64,000 nt of DNA, taken from the NCBI GenBank assembly GCA_051025295.1, contig JBMGJV010000005.1; one strand, 5' to 3'. How positions within the stretch are numbered: position 1 is the stretch's first letter; each line of letters opens with the position of its first letter. Below the pieces are notes generated by a model. It was not told the DNA's origin, ran no database searches, and was given only the letters and a program-made list of their open reading frames with translations. Shown piece after piece: positions 26,944-36,445 of this stretch. This DNA is from KBS-83 sp051025295. Its GTDB lineage: Bacteria > Acidobacteriota > Terriglobia > Terriglobales > Acidobacteriaceae. Made by a program: the position numbers and the translations under genes.

Positions 26944-28482
26944 ATGCTCTTCAACTCGCTTCAGTTTCTGTTTGTGTTTCTTCCGCTGGCCCTTGCCGGA
27001 TACGTCGTCGCTGGACGGTTCGGCGGCCGCGCGGTGATCGGCTGGCTGGGGTTCATCTCAGTCGTGTTTTATGCAGTGTGGCGGTATGAATTCGTCATCC
27101 TGCTGCTCGGGTCCGTGCTGGTTAACTTCGCGTTCTCCCGCTTGATCGACCGGGCACGTGGCCGGGAGCAGTTGCAGCGTCGCTTCCTGCTCGCGGGCAT
27201 CGCCTGCAATCTGCTGCTGTTGTTTTATTACAAGTACCTCTTCCCTTCACTCTCCGGGCTCGGTCGGCTTGGGATCCTGCATCACCAGTTTGCGGGCACA
27301 CTGCTGCCGCTCGGCATCAGCTTTTTCACCTTCACGCAGATCGCCTATCTGATCGATCTTCAGCAGGGCTCTGCGGACCCTCAGGGTTTCCCCGAGTATC
27401 TGCTGTTCGTCACCTTCTTTCCTCACCTGATTGCCGGACCCATCCTGCACCACGCGGAGATAATGCCGCAATTCCGCCGGAAGCAGTTCCGGCTAAACCT
27501 GGAAGACGTCAGCCTGGGCTTCTCGCATTTTGTGATGGGGCTGTTCAAGAAGGTCATCCTGGCGGACAGCATCGCGCGCGTAGCCGACCAGGCATTTGCA
27601 GGGCCCTCCTCCCTTACGGTGATCCCCGCGTGGATTGGTGCGCTCACCTACATGTTGCAGCTCTACTTCGATTTCTCCGGCTACTCCGATATGGCAATAG
27701 GGCTGGCGCGCATGTTCTCGATTCGCTTCCCGATCAACTTCGATTCACCGTACAAGGCTGCGAGCATCATCGACTTCTGGTCGCGCTGGCACATGACGCT
27801 GACGCGCTACATCACGGTCTATCTTTACAATCCGATGTCGCTGCGTGTGAACCGCCGGCGCCTTGCGAAGGGCAGGACGATCTCCCGCCGCGGCGCGAGC
27901 ACGCCGGAGGGCTTCACCCAGATGATCGCCTTCCCGACATTCATCTCTATGATCCTGGTCGGCGTTTGGCATGGCGCGGGGTTGCAGTTCCTTATCTTCG
28001 GACTACTGCATGCCGTGTACATCACCGTGAATCATGGCTGGCGACTGCTGCGCCGCAAGCGGCCCACCGCCGAGCTTCCAGTCTGGCGTCATCGCCTCGG
28101 CGTGGCTGCGTCTGTCGGGCTGACTCTCTTCTGTGTGGTGATTGCGCAAGTCTTCTTCCGCGCCGACTCATCCCATGGGGCCTTCGCCATGCTGGCTGGC
28201 ATGTTCGGTCTGCATGGAACGAAGCTGCCACCGATGGGCACGCTGCTGGCGAGCATCGTGCGCCTGCCGATCCGATTCGCTATCGTGTGGCTGCTGCCGA
28301 ACACGCAGCAGATTCTCGGCTTGGGGCGGCCAGCCACCGCTCCGGCGGCGCTCGAGCGTTTCTACGAACGCATTCTGCCGTGGAAGCCCAACGTGACCTG
28401 GGCTCTGGCTCTCAGCGTAGTTCTGCTGATGTGCCTGAGTTGGATCGAGGACACGACACGCTTCCTCTACTTCCAGTTCTAG
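26944..28482 (+). CDS. MBOAT-family O-acyltransferase (AlgI-like)
   Basis: Polytopic membrane acyltransferase of 512 residues which in AlgI/DltB systems moves acyl groups across the membrane onto a surface polymer. Hallmarks are the motif FWSRWHMTLTRYI and the catalytic His343 in VGVWHGAGLQFLIFG. About eleven spans. It is convergent with the SGNH-like gene 18 bases away. MBOAT proteins of this type usually work with an AlgJ/AlgX-like extracytoplasmic SGNH partner, and the neighbour fits. The acceptor is probably a surface polysaccharide made by this region; not proven. Confidence 0.88.
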   Translation: MLFNSLQFLFVFLPLALAGYVVAGRFGGRAVIGWLGFISVVFYAVWRYEFVILLLGSVLVNFAFSRLIDRARGREQLQRRFLLAGIACNLLLLFYYKYLFPSLSGLGRLGILHHQFAGTLLPLGISFFTFTQIAYLIDLQQGSADPQGFPEYLLFVTFFPHLIAGPILHHAEIMPQFRRKQFRLNLEDVSLGFSHFVMGLFKKVILADSIARVADQAFAGPSSLTVIPAWIGALTYMLQLYFDFSGYSDMAIGLARMFSIRFPINFDSPYKAASIIDFWSRWHMTLTRYITVYLYNPMSLRVNRRRLAKGRTISRRGASTPEGFTQMIAFPTFISMILVGVWHGAGLQFLIFGLLHAVYITVNHGWRLLRRKRPTAELPVWRHRLGVAASVGLTLFCVVIAQVFFRADSSHGAFAMLAGMFGLHGTKLPPMGTLLASIVRLPIRFAIVWLLPNTQQILGLGRPATAPAALERFYERILPWKPNVTWALALSVVLLMCLSWIEDTTRFLYFQF

Positions 28483-28499
28483 AGCAGCTACTTTCGCTT

Positions 28500-29498
28500 T
28501 TATCGCGGCGCGGTCTGCAGCAGTCCCGGATCACGCTGCCGCAGCATTGCGGCGAAGTCAGCGGTGTCGTGAGGAGCAGCCGAGGGCAGCAGGTGATTGC
28601 CATCCGCGTACTCCGATGCAGGATAGACCAGCGGCGGCTCCAGTCCCATGCGACGCGCGAGCGCATCGTACGCGGGGATCGCCGGGTCGCAGGAGCGCAC
28701 CGGGCTGACGTAGAAGATCACGCGCGTGCCCGGCTTCTCATATCGTTTTCGCAGAGATGCGAAGTAGTCCGGATCGAACGGCGGCATCGGCTCGGTCCCG
28801 CCTTCGCAGACCTTTTCGATCGGTAGCGGGTCTTTCATTTGGAAGTAGCCGGAGTGCGCACGCAGCATGTCGATGTTGTGCCTGTAGGTGCGCTCTGTCG
28901 GATCGAGAACGTTGTAGTTGATTGTGAAGACCTGTTGCCAGACAGTCTCCATGAAGATGACGGTCTTGCGTCCGTGCGCCAGGAAAAAGCGCAGCGCGTC
29001 CACCGGACGACGCACCCGGTCCACCATCAACCAGCCATCGACGATGCCGCTGTCCTCATCCAGCTTCGGCGCACGCAGATGACGCGGGTGATAGACGAAG
29101 ACAATGGCGCGGGGCGCTGGACTTGCCGCCAGGAAATGATCGAGCGTCCAGGTGCCCGTCGTGGACAGGGCGATGTACGGCGTGGACAACATGCACGCGT
29201 GGAGGCCTGTCTGCTGCCTGAGAATCAGGGGATCGATGCCGGTCAGCCCGGTCGAATCGCCATAGATGACGACATTGCAGGGCTGCCCCGCCATTTGCAC
29301 GTGATACTCCATCGCGTGCCAGAAGATGCGCCGTGACATGTGTACGAACAGATTCGTGCGGGCGAGTGGCAGCGCGAGCAGGAAGCCAATGATTGGCAGC
29401 AGAATCAGGATGGAGAGATACCGCAGGTAAGCCCGGCGTGGCTCGACGGCGGCAAGCCGATGCTCTTCGCTCATCGGCGCTTGTGCGAATGTGGCCAT
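28500..29498 (-). CDS. Membrane-anchored SGNH-like protein, probable acetylation partner of the MBOAT enzyme
   Basis: 332-residue protein with one N-terminal span (YLSILILLPIIGFLLALPLA) and an extracytoplasmic domain. The segment VVIYGDSTGLTGIDPLIL carries the GDS block of SGNH hydrolases and AlgJ/AlgX-like acetyltransferases. A C-terminal segment with DGNHLLPSAAPHDTADF is a fair match to the Asp-x-x-His block. I chose the ATG at 29498 with AGGAGAG upstream; the frame is open to 29573. Family naming is uncertain, but block order and the neighbouring MBOAT gene support an O-acetylation role. Confidence 0.65.
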   Translation of the reverse strand: MATFAQAPMSEEHRLAAVEPRRAYLRYLSILILLPIIGFLLALPLARTNLFVHMSRRIFWHAMEYHVQMAGQPCNVVIYGDSTGLTGIDPLILRQQTGLHACMLSTPYIALSTTGTWTLDHFLAASPAPRAIVFVYHPRHLRAPKLDEDSGIVDGWLMVDRVRRPVDALRFFLAHGRKTVIFMETVWQQVFTINYNVLDPTERTYRHNIDMLRAHSGYFQMKDPLPIEKVCEGGTEPMPPFDPDYFASLRKRYEKPGTRVIFYVSPVRSCDPAIPAYDALARRMGLEPPLVYPASEYADGNHLLPSAAPHDTADFAAMLRQRDPGLLQTAPR

Positions 29499-29692
29499 CG
29501 AGGGCGAAACTCTCCTGAAGATGGGGTGGGGCTCAGGAGTGCTTACGCGCAGTACGACCATCGCCCTTGTCACATTCGATGCAATCGTCTGACGGAGTTT
29601 CCCTCCGGAGAATCCCTAGCTCCACGTCAATTCAGGGTTGATCGAGGCTGCTGCGTGCAGCCTTCGATCTGTGTCTATGAATCACTCTGTCT

Positions 29693-31447
29693 ATGCTGCG
29701 AATTCAGACGCATGCGGGCCCAGAGGCAGTCGAGAGTGCACAGGGATTGTGGAGAAGCCGGGCTGCAGACCTGGCCTGTGCGCTCGCAGGCGTGTTGTTC
29801 ACCTTCGCAATATCGCTTCGATTGAGCGCAGGCAAGTTGCTCTGGGAAGACGAAGTGCTCGGCTGGACCATGCTGCGCGACCCATCGCTGCGGCACATGT
29901 TGCAGAGCTGGCTCCATGGCACCGACGGCGGTGGCGCGCTCTTCTACCTCACCGGACGGTTGTGGTTTCACGTGTTCGGAGCGTCAAACGTCTCATTCCG
30001 CTGCTATTCGGCCGCGTTCTTCTCGGTGGCGTTCGTGCTGGTCTGGTTCCTGGTGCGCCGCTACTATGCCCGAACGGCGGCCATCCTCGGGGTGCTGGTG
30101 GGCTGGTTCCTCAGTCCCACGCTGGCGCCGCACATGGCCGAAGGGCGCTTCTACGGCCTGTTCGTCGCTTCCGCAGCAGGCGCGGCGTGGTGCGTGCTGT
30201 GGCCGGGCAAAGGCAAGCCGGGCTGGAGACGGCTGGCGGTTACGTTTCTGGTGTTCTCTTCGCTCGCCACCAGCCATATCCTGGGCGTCTGCTACAGCTC
30301 CTGCATGATTGCAGCATGGATGGTGCTGGACTGGCGAGAGCGACGGCTCCGGCCGGCACTCTACCTTGCCGCTGCCGCGGCCTGGCTGTGGCTGATCCCG
30401 AGCCTGCCCGCGGTACGCGCATCCGCCGCTGTGGGCAGGCCGCATTTCTGGACAACGCAACCGACCTTCTCATACTTTCTGCTAGCTTACGGTGGCGGCA
30501 GCCTGAGGGCGGCGCTGCTGGCGGGCGCCGCGGTTCTGCTCCTTGGCGTCGCCTGCCTCTCGCCTCAGAGGCGTAGCGCCATGCGTCAGGAGCTGCGGTC
30601 ACGCATACCCATCCTGATCGTCATGCTCGCGCTTGCGACCATCCCTCTGCTGTTCTACCTGGAGGGGTTCGTCGGCCCCCCACTGTTCATCACGCGGTAC
30701 CTGCAGCCGGTGGCGCTGGGCACGGTCGTATTCTTCGCGCAGTTGGTGAGCCTGCTTGATGCTGCATGGCTCAGCGATGAGCACACAGGCGACAGCCAAA
30801 GCGCCGCAGCAGCACGTCGCGTTCGCGAGACTGCTGTGCGCGCGACGATCTGCGTGGCCATACTGCTGATGGTGCTGCAGTACGATTTGGCCTATATGCG
30901 GCACTACACTGACCAGGCGCCCGACTACGCAGCCGCGCTCACTGCCCGTCTGCCGGCCGGCGTTCCCATCGTGTGCGAAGATGCGTTCACGTTTACTGAG
31001 CTCATGCGCGACGAATCCGCCGGTCCGGTTCACTATGAATACATGCTCGATTGGCCCAATGCCATCAGCGCGGCGGCCCCGCGACTGGAAGTCACGCAGT
31101 ACCACCTGATGCAGAACTGGCGCAACGCCGGCTACTACCGGGACCACATCGCGCAGCGCGATGCCTTCCTTGCCGAGACGCCCGCTTTTCTCGTGATGCG
31201 CACCTGGGTGGACGGCGAGCCCACACTGCTGCACGGGCCGGGCACCAGTTCACGCGACACCATGATCGGCAACCCGCTGACACGCCGCTTTCGAGAGGAT
31301 CACGAATACCAGGTGCTGCCCTTCACTACGATCCGGCTTGGGCGGCTCCAGGAGCAGCTCTCGCTCGTCTGCCACCACAATGTTGATTGTGCCGCGCAGC
31401 GCGCCCGTATTCTCTCCGCAAGCGAGCCCACGGTCGCCAGACGATGA
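29693..31447 (+). CDS. GT-C-type polytopic glycosyltransferase-like protein
   Basis: 584-residue integral membrane protein, about ten spans (first LACALAGVLFTFAISLRLSA). The loop after span 1 contains LLWEDEVLGWTML, an acidic motif typical of GT39/GT83-like enzymes using polyprenyl-phosphate sugars. The C-terminal about 130 residues are extracytoplasmic. It is followed by a second such gene in ATGA overlap, so the two are made together. Substrate unknown. Divergent from the SGNH-like gene. Confidence 0.7.
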   Translation: MLRIQTHAGPEAVESAQGLWRSRAADLACALAGVLFTFAISLRLSAGKLLWEDEVLGWTMLRDPSLRHMLQSWLHGTDGGGALFYLTGRLWFHVFGASNVSFRCYSAAFFSVAFVLVWFLVRRYYARTAAILGVLVGWFLSPTLAPHMAEGRFYGLFVASAAGAAWCVLWPGKGKPGWRRLAVTFLVFSSLATSHILGVCYSSCMIAAWMVLDWRERRLRPALYLAAAAAWLWLIPSLPAVRASAAVGRPHFWTTQPTFSYFLLAYGGGSLRAALLAGAAVLLLGVACLSPQRRSAMRQELRSRIPILIVMLALATIPLLFYLEGFVGPPLFITRYLQPVALGTVVFFAQLVSLLDAAWLSDEHTGDSQSAAAARRVRETAVRATICVAILLMVLQYDLAYMRHYTDQAPDYAAALTARLPAGVPIVCEDAFTFTELMRDESAGPVHYEYMLDWPNAISAAAPRLEVTQYHLMQNWRNAGYYRDHIAQRDAFLAETPAFLVMRTWVDGEPTLLHGPGTSSRDTMIGNPLTRRFREDHEYQVLPFTTIRLGRLQEQLSLVCHHNVDCAAQRARILSASEPTVARR

Positions 31448-33015
31448 ACGGGGGAAATGCGGCTCCAGTCCTTCCAAACGAGCAGATCGACAATCAACGC
31501 TCATCCATCACGGCGCTGCACTGGGTGATCGGCATCGCGCTGCTGCTCCTGCGCGTGCCGTACATCCTGATCCACCACATCCAGGAAGACGCCTTCATCA
31601 CGTTACGCACGGCGCGCCACCTGGCGGAGAATGGCCAGCTCTCCTACAACCTGGGTCAACATTTCCCGGCGACCACCAGTCTCCTCTACCCGGTCGGACT
31701 GGCGGTGCTCGATCGTCTGTTCGGCGAGCACGCATTGCTGTGGGCGCAACTGCTTGGTTCGGCAGCGGTGATCGCCGGCTCGTTCTTTGCCGTCCGCGTG
31801 GTCGCGCGGACAGAGGCCGAACGAGTCGCCCTGTGGGTGCTGCTGGCCAGCTGGCCGGTCTCGCTGATCGTCAGCTACACCGGCATGGAGACGCCTTTCC
31901 TGCTGCTTGCCATGGGCTTGGCGATCGACGGCATGCAGGCGAGGGCGCCGCGCTGGCAGTTCCCCTCGGCCATCGCGCTCATGCTGCTCATCCGCCCGGA
32001 TGCCATTGCGTATGCGCTGGTCTTCTGCGCGGCCATGCTGCTGCTTGCGCGTCGGCGTGGCCTGGTCGGATTAGGCGCCATGGCAGCCAGCCTCGCGGTC
32101 GTGGCGCTCGGCTACAAGTGGGTCAGCGGCAGTTACTTGCCGACGACGATGCGCGCCAAGCTGCAGGCATACCACCCCAGCCATGCGCCCGGCGCGATGA
32201 TGGCCCGCGTGTACGAGCTCTTTCTTCACCACTCGTACCTGCTGCCTGTCTCGACCACTTACCTGGACCGGCTGTCACCACTCTTTCTCGCTGCTTTCGT
32301 CCTGTGCTTGTTGATCGCCGTACGCCGCGCTGCTTCCGTGCAGGAGCGGGTCATCGTCGGTGCAGTGGCCCTGCTCGCCGTGGCGGTTCCACTGGCTTAT
32401 GCGTGGGGCGGTGTGCTGTTTGACTGGTATCTCTACCCGGCGAACTGGCTGGCCGTGATAGTGCTGCTTGCGGGCGCCGCCCGCCTGGTTGAATGCATCG
32501 GCCGACCACGGACGGTCCTCGCCTTCGCTGCGCTCGCCTGGATCGCCTTTGCCGGGGTGCAGTGGGCGCGCTCGCTGGCCGCCTCGACGCAGGACTATCA
32601 CTATCGCGGCGATATCGGCCGGTACCTCCATGGTGTCGCGCGCCCAGGCGATACGCTCTTCCTCGAACCTGCGGGCTACATCCCTTACTACTCCGGGCTG
32701 GTCACTGCGGACGAAGTCGGGCTGGTGTCGCGCGACGTGTCATCATTCATCGCGCGCCATCCCGGGCACTGGTGGATCGACTACGTGGAGGCTCGCCAGC
32801 CGGATTGGATCGTCGAGCGGCAGAGCTTCGCGCACTTCGAAACCTTCGATGGCCAGCAGCTCTCGCCACCCGAACAGCAGTGGTTCACCGAGCACTACAA
32901 ACTGGTGCGGCGCACGCATTACGAGCCGTCGGTGTACCACGCATCGCCGCTGCTGCGCCCGATCCTGCGCATGGGGCCCATGCCGGATTACCTGATTTAC
33001 CATCGCCGGCAGTGA
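31444..33015 (+). CDS. GT-C-type polytopic glycosyltransferase-like protein, second of pair
   Basis: 523-residue membrane protein starting at the ATG that overlaps the previous stop. After the first span, the loop IQEDAFITLRTARHLAENGQ followed by LSYNLGQHFPATTSLLYP has the layout of the AftB-like group (acidic pair, Arg, then a TS-Leu-Tyr/Trp segment). About ten spans and a soluble tail of about 120 residues. The AftB resemblance is by eye only. With glf and the glycosidases nearby, a role in building a furanose-containing surface glycan is possible. Confidence 0.68.
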   Translation: MNGGNAAPVLPNEQIDNQRSSITALHWVIGIALLLLRVPYILIHHIQEDAFITLRTARHLAENGQLSYNLGQHFPATTSLLYPVGLAVLDRLFGEHALLWAQLLGSAAVIAGSFFAVRVVARTEAERVALWVLLASWPVSLIVSYTGMETPFLLLAMGLAIDGMQARAPRWQFPSAIALMLLIRPDAIAYALVFCAAMLLLARRRGLVGLGAMAASLAVVALGYKWVSGSYLPTTMRAKLQAYHPSHAPGAMMARVYELFLHHSYLLPVSTTYLDRLSPLFLAAFVLCLLIAVRRAASVQERVIVGAVALLAVAVPLAYAWGGVLFDWYLYPANWLAVIVLLAGAARLVECIGRPRTVLAFAALAWIAFAGVQWARSLAASTQDYHYRGDIGRYLHGVARPGDTLFLEPAGYIPYYSGLVTADEVGLVSRDVSSFIARHPGHWWIDYVEARQPDWIVERQSFAHFETFDGQQLSPPEQQWFTEHYKLVRRTHYEPSVYHASPLLRPILRMGPMPDYLIYHRRQ

Positions 33016-33152
33016 TCGCCCGGAAGTTGTCCTCGTGCGCGCACTTGCATCCAAAACCGAAGAAATGGCACAACTGGAACGGAGCTTCGCGGCGCCCTTT
33101 CAGAGTCCGGCGCGTCCGATGCACCATCTGAACCACTGTTGGAGGAGATTCA

Positions 33153-35000
33153 TTGACCGATCGACACTCGCCTTCCCCCGGGCCCGATGGCAGAGCTCAT
33201 CCTCGTCCCCTCATGCAGCGCGAGGACTGGACATCCCTGAATGGAGCCTGGGACTTTGCCTTCGACCGCGAGGCGCGGTTGCGTGCCCCCGATGACGTGA
33301 CCTGGGATCGAACTATCCAGATCCCCTTCAGCCCGGAGACGAAGGCCAGCGGCATCGCCGACACCGGCTTCTACAACGCGGTTTGGTATCGCCGCACTTT
33401 TGAGCATCGTCCACTCAAACCGGACGAGCGGCTGCTGCTGCACTTCGAAGCCGTCGACTACAGTGCAATCGTCTGGGTCAACGGCAAGAAGGTCGTCTCT
33501 CACCAGGGTGGTTACAGTCCCTTCTTTGCGGACATCACGTCGGTGCTCGAGGGCGACAGACCCCAGGAGATCGTGCTGCGTGCCGAGGACGATCCGGCCG
33601 ACCTGTCTAAACCGCGGGGCAAGCAGGACTGGAAACTGGAGCCGCACTCCATTTGGTATCCCCGGACCACGGGCATCTGGCAGAGCGTCTGGCTCGAAGT
33701 TGTCCCAGAGACGCGGCTGCGCTCGCTGCAGTGGAGTTCCAGCCTCGACCGCTGGGAGATCAGCCTTGAGGCTTACGTGCAGCACGCAGCCTCAGGACCG
33801 CTCAAGCTCTGCGTCAAACTGCACGTCGACGATCTGGTCATCGCCAACGACACGTATACGGTGATCGCCGGCGAGGTGCATCGACGGATCGCACTCTCAG
33901 ACCCCGGCATCGACGATTATCGCAACACCCTGCTCTGGTCTCCGTCGTCGCCAACACTCATCCAGGCCCATGTCGAACTGCGGGACGGAGATGACGCGGT
34001 CATCGACACAGTGCACAGCTACACTGCGCTGCGCTCCGTCTCCGCGCAGTCAGATCGTTTTCTGTTGAATGGCCGGCCGCTGAACCTGCGGCTGGTGCTT
34101 GACCAGGGCTATTGGCCGGAGAGCGGCATGACCGCACCGTCCGATGAGGCACTGCTCGAGGATGTTCTGCTGGCGAAGAAGATGGGCTTCAATGGAGTCC
34201 GCAAACACCAGAAGATCGAGTGCGAGCGCTACTTGTACTGGGCGGACCGCGCCGGTCTGCTGGTGTGGGAGGAAATGCCCAGCGCCTACCGCTACACAAC
34301 GCAGTCGATCGAGCGGCTGACACGCGAGTGGTTCGAGGTGATCCAGCGCGATCGCAGCCACCCCTGCATCATCGCGTGGGTGCCGTTCAACGAGTCATGG
34401 GGCGTGCCGGATCTGCCCGACAGCCCGGCGCAGCGCCATTACGTGCAGGCGCTCTACTACCTGACCAAGTCCCTCGACCCCAGCCGCCCTGTAATTGGCA
34501 ACGATGGATGGGAGAGCGTCGCCACAGACATCATTGGTATCCATGACTATGACGACCAGCCGGAGCGCATCGGCCGCCGTTATGGACTCGAGAACATCGA
34601 AGCCAAGCTGTTCCAGCGCGAACGTCCGGGCGGTCGCATGCTGATGGTGGACCGTCAGAAGCAGTGCGAGCACCCGATCATCCTCACCGAGTTTGGCGGC
34701 ATCGCCTTCGGCAAAGGGGGCGATGATATCTGGGGCTACTCAAGGAGCATTACTGCGGATCAACTTCTCCAGCAATATCGTGAGCTGCTCAAGACAGTGC
34801 GAGGGCTGCCCGCGCTCGCGGGGTTCTGCTACACGCAGTTCGCCGATACGTACCAGGAGGCAAACGGCCTGCTCTACGCCGACCGCACGCCCAAGGTGCC
34901 CTTCGAGGAATTGTCCGAGGCTACCACGGGTCTGCTGCCGGATTACGACACACACTCGGAGACGATCTGGCGCGAGAACCTGATGCAGAGCTTGATCTGA
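33153..35000 (+). CDS. Glycoside hydrolase family 2 protein (beta-galactosidase/glucuronidase-like)
   Basis: 615 residues with the GH2 layout: jelly-roll sugar-binding domain (LNGAWDFAFD, FYNAVWYRRTF, VDYSAIVWVNGKKV), immunoglobulin-like domain, and TIM barrel. Acid/base Glu414 lies in WVPFNESWG and nucleophile Glu513 in LTEFGGIAF. The start is a TTG at 33153, strongly supported by GGAGGAG at 33141-33147; no ATG fits. No signal peptide is seen, so it is probably cytoplasmic and acts on imported oligosaccharides. Exact specificity is not readable. Confidence 0.88.
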   Translation: MTDRHSPSPGPDGRAHPRPLMQREDWTSLNGAWDFAFDREARLRAPDDVTWDRTIQIPFSPETKASGIADTGFYNAVWYRRTFEHRPLKPDERLLLHFEAVDYSAIVWVNGKKVVSHQGGYSPFFADITSVLEGDRPQEIVLRAEDDPADLSKPRGKQDWKLEPHSIWYPRTTGIWQSVWLEVVPETRLRSLQWSSSLDRWEISLEAYVQHAASGPLKLCVKLHVDDLVIANDTYTVIAGEVHRRIALSDPGIDDYRNTLLWSPSSPTLIQAHVELRDGDDAVIDTVHSYTALRSVSAQSDRFLLNGRPLNLRLVLDQGYWPESGMTAPSDEALLEDVLLAKKMGFNGVRKHQKIECERYLYWADRAGLLVWEEMPSAYRYTTQSIERLTREWFEVIQRDRSHPCIIAWVPFNESWGVPDLPDSPAQRHYVQALYYLTKSLDPSRPVIGNDGWESVATDIIGIHDYDDQPERIGRRYGLENIEAKLFQRERPGGRMLMVDRQKQCEHPIILTEFGGIAFGKGGDDIWGYSRSITADQLLQQYRELLKTVRGLPALAGFCYTQFADTYQEANGLLYADRTPKVPFEELSEATTGLLPDYDTHSETIWRENLMQSLI

Positions 35001-35017
35001 ACCTGGTGTCCTGACAC

Positions 35018-35052
35018 AAAGGGAGCTGTCCCGCGGGACAGCTCCCTTTTTT
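35018..35052 (+). terminator. Rho-independent terminator after the GH2 gene
   Basis: A perfect 12-bp inverted repeat GGGAGCTGTCCC / GGGACAGCTCCC with a two-base centre, flanked by AAA and a T6 run (35047-35052). It lies 17 bases past the GH2 stop and before the convergent GH1-like gene. This is the clearest intrinsic terminator in the window. On the minus strand only three Ts follow, so it mainly serves the plus-strand gene. Confidence 0.93.
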
Positions 35053-35081
35053 GCGCGACGCTCTTTCGTTGAAGATCGATG

Positions 35082-36440
35082 TCAGGCAGCGCGGCGTTCG
35101 TCTTCGACGTACGGATCCGGGACCCACAGTCGTGACGGCTGATGCCACCAGCCCTGCACGTCGAGCGCGGGATGTTCGGGCAACTTTCCTGTGATCAGTT
35201 GCTCGGCAAAGTCAGCCAACTCTGTGCGAACTGGGACACCGCCGCGCACATCGAACAAGCCAGCCTCATAGTGCCCATTGTCATGGCGCACGAGCGAGTC
35301 CCAGAAGTACGAGCCAAGCAGCGCCCAGAACGTCATCGCTCTGCAGTCCACGCCCGCGTTACGCGCCGCCTGCGCACCCAACCACGCCTCCGCCGCCCAA
35401 CGAATCTGGTCGGCGACATTGTCTGACCCGAGATGCACCTCCGTGATCGCTACCGGAATGCGGTAGCGCTCCCAAGCCTCGGTCAGCAGCGCCTCGAATC
35501 CAGCAATGCCCTCCGGACAGACGCGCACTGCCTCGATGTCGACAATCGGTCCCTCAGCAGAACCTCGATCGCCCGGATAGCGATCGACCCGTTCATCCAG
35601 GAAGCGATCGCTCGTCAGGTAGTAGTTGACCCCGATCACGTCCGGCGGGCACGGGTTTTCGGTGAACCACAAGATCTCTCGCTCTGCGATGCCGGCCTGG
35701 CGCAGGTACTGAAAGAGCGGATGCGAAGGCCACACACGCCCGCAGAGCAGGTCGAAGCCCAGCCACCGCCGCTCATCGAGCACACGCTGCAATGAGGACA
35801 GACGCGACGTGCTGCGGATCACCCCGACATCCTCGGTCTGCACCAGCTTCGCATCCGGCCGGACACGCCGGACCGCTCGCATGCTGAGCACCGTCGCCTT
35901 GGTCTCGTTGAGCAGTGCGCGCAGGTAGCTCTCGCGCGAATGATGGTGCGGATACCACACCCCGTACAGTCCGCTGAAGCGTGCTGTGGTGTGGGGCTCG
36001 TTCACTGGTGTATAGGCATTGACGTGCGGGTAGCGCGCAGCCACCTGACCGGCGTAGGCGGCTAGCTTCTCCGGGAAGAGCGGGTCCAGCAGACTGGTGT
36101 GACGCGGACCGCTGCCATGATGAACGAGGCCCAAAATCGGGTCAATGCCTGCAACAGCGAGATCACGCATGCGTGCATCGGCCCATCGCCAGCTTGGATC
36201 GACGTCATGCCGCTCCCAAACCAGCCCATAGCGCAGAGTGCGGATACCGAGCTCCGCAAAGCGATCCAGATCATCCAGCCGCACCTCGTGGCCGGAGAGC
36301 GCAATCTGATCAAAATATACGTCACCGACACGGTTATACGTGCACTCCACCCCGCCCCAGATCTCAATCTGGGGGGAGGTGGAAGCATGCTTGTGTTGAA
36401 CGGGTGCGGGGGAGGGACAAATCGTTGGGATGTGAGACAT
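35082..36440 (-). CDS. GH1-like glycosidase-fold protein in a Glf/glycosyltransferase cluster
   Basis: 452 residues with a GH1-like TIM barrel. NAYTPVNEPHTT carries the acid/base-type Glu148 (compare TFNEP) and VAITEVHLGS the nucleophile-type Glu334 (compare ITENG). It lacks a signal peptide. It is the last gene of a three-gene unit with glf and a glycosyltransferase (five bases to glf, eight-base overlap beyond). In some bacteria a similar domain is fused to an RmlD-like reductase; that part is absent here. A role in sugar-nucleotide or surface-glycan metabolism fits better than free cellobiose cleavage, but this is inference. Confidence 0.75.
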   Translation of the reverse strand: MSHIPTICPSPAPVQHKHASTSPQIEIWGGVECTYNRVGDVYFDQIALSGHEVRLDDLDRFAELGIRTLRYGLVWERHDVDPSWRWADARMRDLAVAGIDPILGLVHHGSGPRHTSLLDPLFPEKLAAYAGQVAARYPHVNAYTPVNEPHTTARFSGLYGVWYPHHHSRESYLRALLNETKATVLSMRAVRRVRPDAKLVQTEDVGVIRSTSRLSSLQRVLDERRWLGFDLLCGRVWPSHPLFQYLRQAGIAEREILWFTENPCPPDVIGVNYYLTSDRFLDERVDRYPGDRGSAEGPIVDIEAVRVCPEGIAGFEALLTEAWERYRIPVAITEVHLGSDNVADQIRWAAEAWLGAQAARNAGVDCRAMTFWALLGSYFWDSLVRHDNGHYEAGLFDVRGGVPVRTELADFAEQLITGKLPEHPALDVQGWWHQPSRLWVPDPYVEDERRAA

Positions 36441-36445
36441 GTGGA

